In this document: positions 41,403 to 42,722 of the stretch, one piece after another
Layout: every line of letters starts with the position of its first letter
How positions within the stretch are numbered: the first letter of the stretch is position 1
NCBI GenBank assembly: GCA_910574285.1
Contig: CAJTAL010000039.1
Location: 1 to 42,722, forward strand
Direction: 5' to 3'
Length of the DNA stretch: 42,722 nucleotides
Origin: Lachnospiraceae bacterium
Lineage (GTDB): Bacteria; Bacillota; Clostridia; Lachnospirales; Lachnospiraceae
Notes under the pieces: generated by a model
Database searches by the model: none
Told to the model about the DNA's origin: nothing
What the model saw: the letters and a program-made list of their open reading frames with translations, nothing else
Made by a program: the position numbers and the translations under genes

Positions 41403-42506
41403 ATGAGTAAAATTGATACGATCACAAGAGAGAATTGGATTATGAGTACATTTCCGGAATGGGGGACCTGGCTGGTAGAGGATATCGAGAATGAAATCGT
41501 AAAGCTCGGAAACGTAGCGATGTGGTGGCTTGGATGTACCGGGGTGTGGTTTAAAACTCCGGGAGGAGCGAATATTACAATCGACCTGTGGTGCGGAAAC
41601 GGAAAGCGTACACATGGGGACGGTAAGATGAAGGAGGGCCATCAGATGGCGAATATGTGCGGCGGACGGGCAATGCAGCCGAACTTACGAAACGTTCCGT
41701 TCGTAATTGATCCGTTTGCGTTTAAGCAGGTGGACGCTGTATTGGCGACACATTATCATCAGGATCATATGTCGGCAGAGTGGGCGGCGCATGTGCTGCA
41801 CAGCGGTATGACGACGACAGATGAGAAGGGGAAGGAGATTCCGGTTCCGTTTATCGGTCCTCAGAAATCCGTAGATACGTGGGTTGGCTGGGGAGTTCCG
41901 AAGGAACGCTGTAAAGTTGTCCGTCCGGGAGATGTGATCAAGATCAAAGATATCGAGATCGTATGTCTGGATTCCTTCGACCGTACTTGTATTGTTACAA
42001 CGGATAAGACGGGACCGGATCGTGAAGAACTGACAGGCGTATGCCCGACAGATATGGATGAAAAGGCTGTCAATTACCTGGTGAAGACACCGGGCGGAAA
42101 TATCTACCATTCCGGTGATTCTCATTTTTCAATTTACTTTGCAAAACACGGAAAGGATCATGATATTGACGTTGCTTTCGGGTCTTTTGGTGAGAATCCA
42201 ATTGGTATGCAGGATAAGATGACGTCTACGGATATCCTCCGTATGGCTGAGAATCTCAGATGTAAAGTAGTTGTTCCGATCCACTGGGATGTATGGACGA
42301 ATTTCCAGGCTGACTGTGAAGAGATCAAGCTGCTCTATGATTTTAAGAAAGATCGGAACGAATATAAATTCCATCCCTTCTTCTGGCAGGTAGGCGGAAA
42401 ATACGTATATCCGCAGGATAAAGACAAGATATATTATCATCACCGCCGCGGATTCGAGGATTGCTTTGAAGCTCCGCAGAATATTCCGTACCGTTCCTGC
42501 TTGTAA
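41403..42506 (+). CDS. ulaG: UlaG-like L-ascorbate-6-phosphate lactonase (metallo-beta-lactamase fold)
   Basis: The protein has 367 residues, the usual UlaG length. The metal site reads [11 protein letters not shown], with later ligands in [10 protein letters not shown] (His, Asp) and VVPIHWDVW (His). UlaG opens the lactone ring of L-ascorbate-6-phosphate to 3-keto-L-gulonate-6-phosphate. The ascorbate PTS (UlaABC), the decarboxylase UlaD and the 4-epimerase UlaF are not in this window. AAAGGAGACG precedes ATG 41403. Confidence 0.92.
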   Translation: MSKIDTITRENWIMSTFPEWGTWLVEDIENEIVKLGNVAMWWLGCTGVWFKTPGGANITIDLWCGNGKRTHGDGKMKEGHQMANMCGGRAMQPNLRNVPFVIDPFAFKQVDAVLATHYHQDHMSAEWAAHVLHSGMTTTDEKGKEIPVPFIGPQKSVDTWVGWGVPKERCKVVRPGDVIKIKDIEIVCLDSFDRTCIVTTDKTGPDREELTGVCPTDMDEKAVNYLVKTPGGNIYHSGDSHFSIYFAKHGKDHDIDVAFGSFGENPIGMQDKMTSTDILRMAENLRCKVVVPIHWDVWTNFQADCEEIKLLYDFKKDRNEYKFHPFFWQVGGKYVYPQDKDKIYYHHRRGFEDCFEAPQNIPYRSCL

Positions 42507-42543
42507 GAAAATGGTTCTTAAGTACAATAAATACGATAAAATG

Positions 42544-42572
42544 CAGAGCTGCTCTTTGGAAGGGCAGCTCTG
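42544..42572 (+). terminator. Terminator of the UlaE/UlaG operon
   Basis: CAGAGCTGC (42544-42552) and GCAGCTCTG (42564-42572) form a 9-bp stem, extendable by wobble pairs, followed by a run of six T at 42582. The remaining sequence to 42722 holds no gene I can support. Confidence 0.8.
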
Positions 42573-42722
42573 TTAAATTGCTTTTTTATTCCATCGGGTA
42601 TTTGACTGTTTATACATTAGCAGCTTTGACGCTTAAAAAATTTTCATAAAAAAACCTCCCATTTTACGGGGAAATACGAGATAATAGAATTAACGACAAA
42701 CTATTTTTTCGCAGTACCCATA

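Noticed and set aside
42573-42722. Start of a minus-strand gene behind GGGAGG near 42650
   Set aside because: The ATG behind the site is followed by a stop after four codons.

Overview
The window looks like a piece of a Lachnospiraceae-type (Clostridia) gut Firmicute chromosome. The signs are strong AGGAGG ribosome binding sites, LplB/LplC-type sugar permeases without their own ATPase, Tex, YitT and UPF0597 housekeeping genes, tRNA genes that do not encode CCA, and accessory DNA of the integrative-element type common in this family. This assignment rests on protein family resemblance only; no search was run.

Region 1 (1-7050) is accessory DNA. It holds a 5'-truncated XRE regulator, a coiled-coil protein, a cytidine-deaminase-like protein, a possible ADP-ribosyltransferase-like protein, a fused double GNAT acetyltransferase and two stand-alone XRE regulators. 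These are followed by the remnant of an integrative/mobilizable element: an XRE regulator with an operator-like palindrome, a 530-bp non-coding region with oriT-like repeats, a small Cys-rich protein, a RepA-like HTH protein and a DUF3847 protein. The relaxase and integrase expected for such an element are missing. The element stops within a few bases of a sugar ABC permease gene.

Region 2 (7053-17148) is a beta-mannoside/glucomannan utilization operon: two permeases, a binding lipoprotein, a DUF4432 mutarotase-like protein, a D-lyxose/D-mannose isomerase, a GH2 beta-mannosidase and a GH5 endo-glycanase lipoprotein, with mutY directly behind. The likely flow is: the surface GH5 cuts the polymer, the ABC system imports oligosaccharides, GH2 releases mannose, and the isomerase makes fructose.

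Region 3 (17206-24387) runs on the minus strand with bacteriohemerythrin, PAP2, glycerophosphodiesterase, a YegS/DgkB-type lipid kinase and a TetR regulator. The TetR gene is divergent from tex and yitT, and a 16-bp palindrome lies between the two promoters. Region 4 (24388-31735) has a structured leader, a MarR gene with a 15-bp tandem-repeat operator candidate, a heterodimeric ABC exporter with one degenerate ATPase site, a cysteine desulfidase-family gene with a hairpin leader, and a VanY-like carboxypeptidase.

Region 5 (31779-34705) holds a minus-strand tRNA operon (Thr, Met/Ile2, Asp, Val, Leu) interrupted by a 92-bp tandem repeat array, an AAA-like ATPase/PD-(D/E)XK protein and a single tRNA-Glu. 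Region 6 (34747-37832) is an XRE-PLDc_N-ABC-ABC2 module resembling yxlEFG of Bacillus subtilis. Region 7 (37898-42572) is an UlaE/UlaG sugar-acid catabolic operon. Its FGGY kinase has lost its C-terminal half, and its FG-GAP-like gene seems to be frameshifted near the start, so the pathway may be decaying or rewired in this strain.
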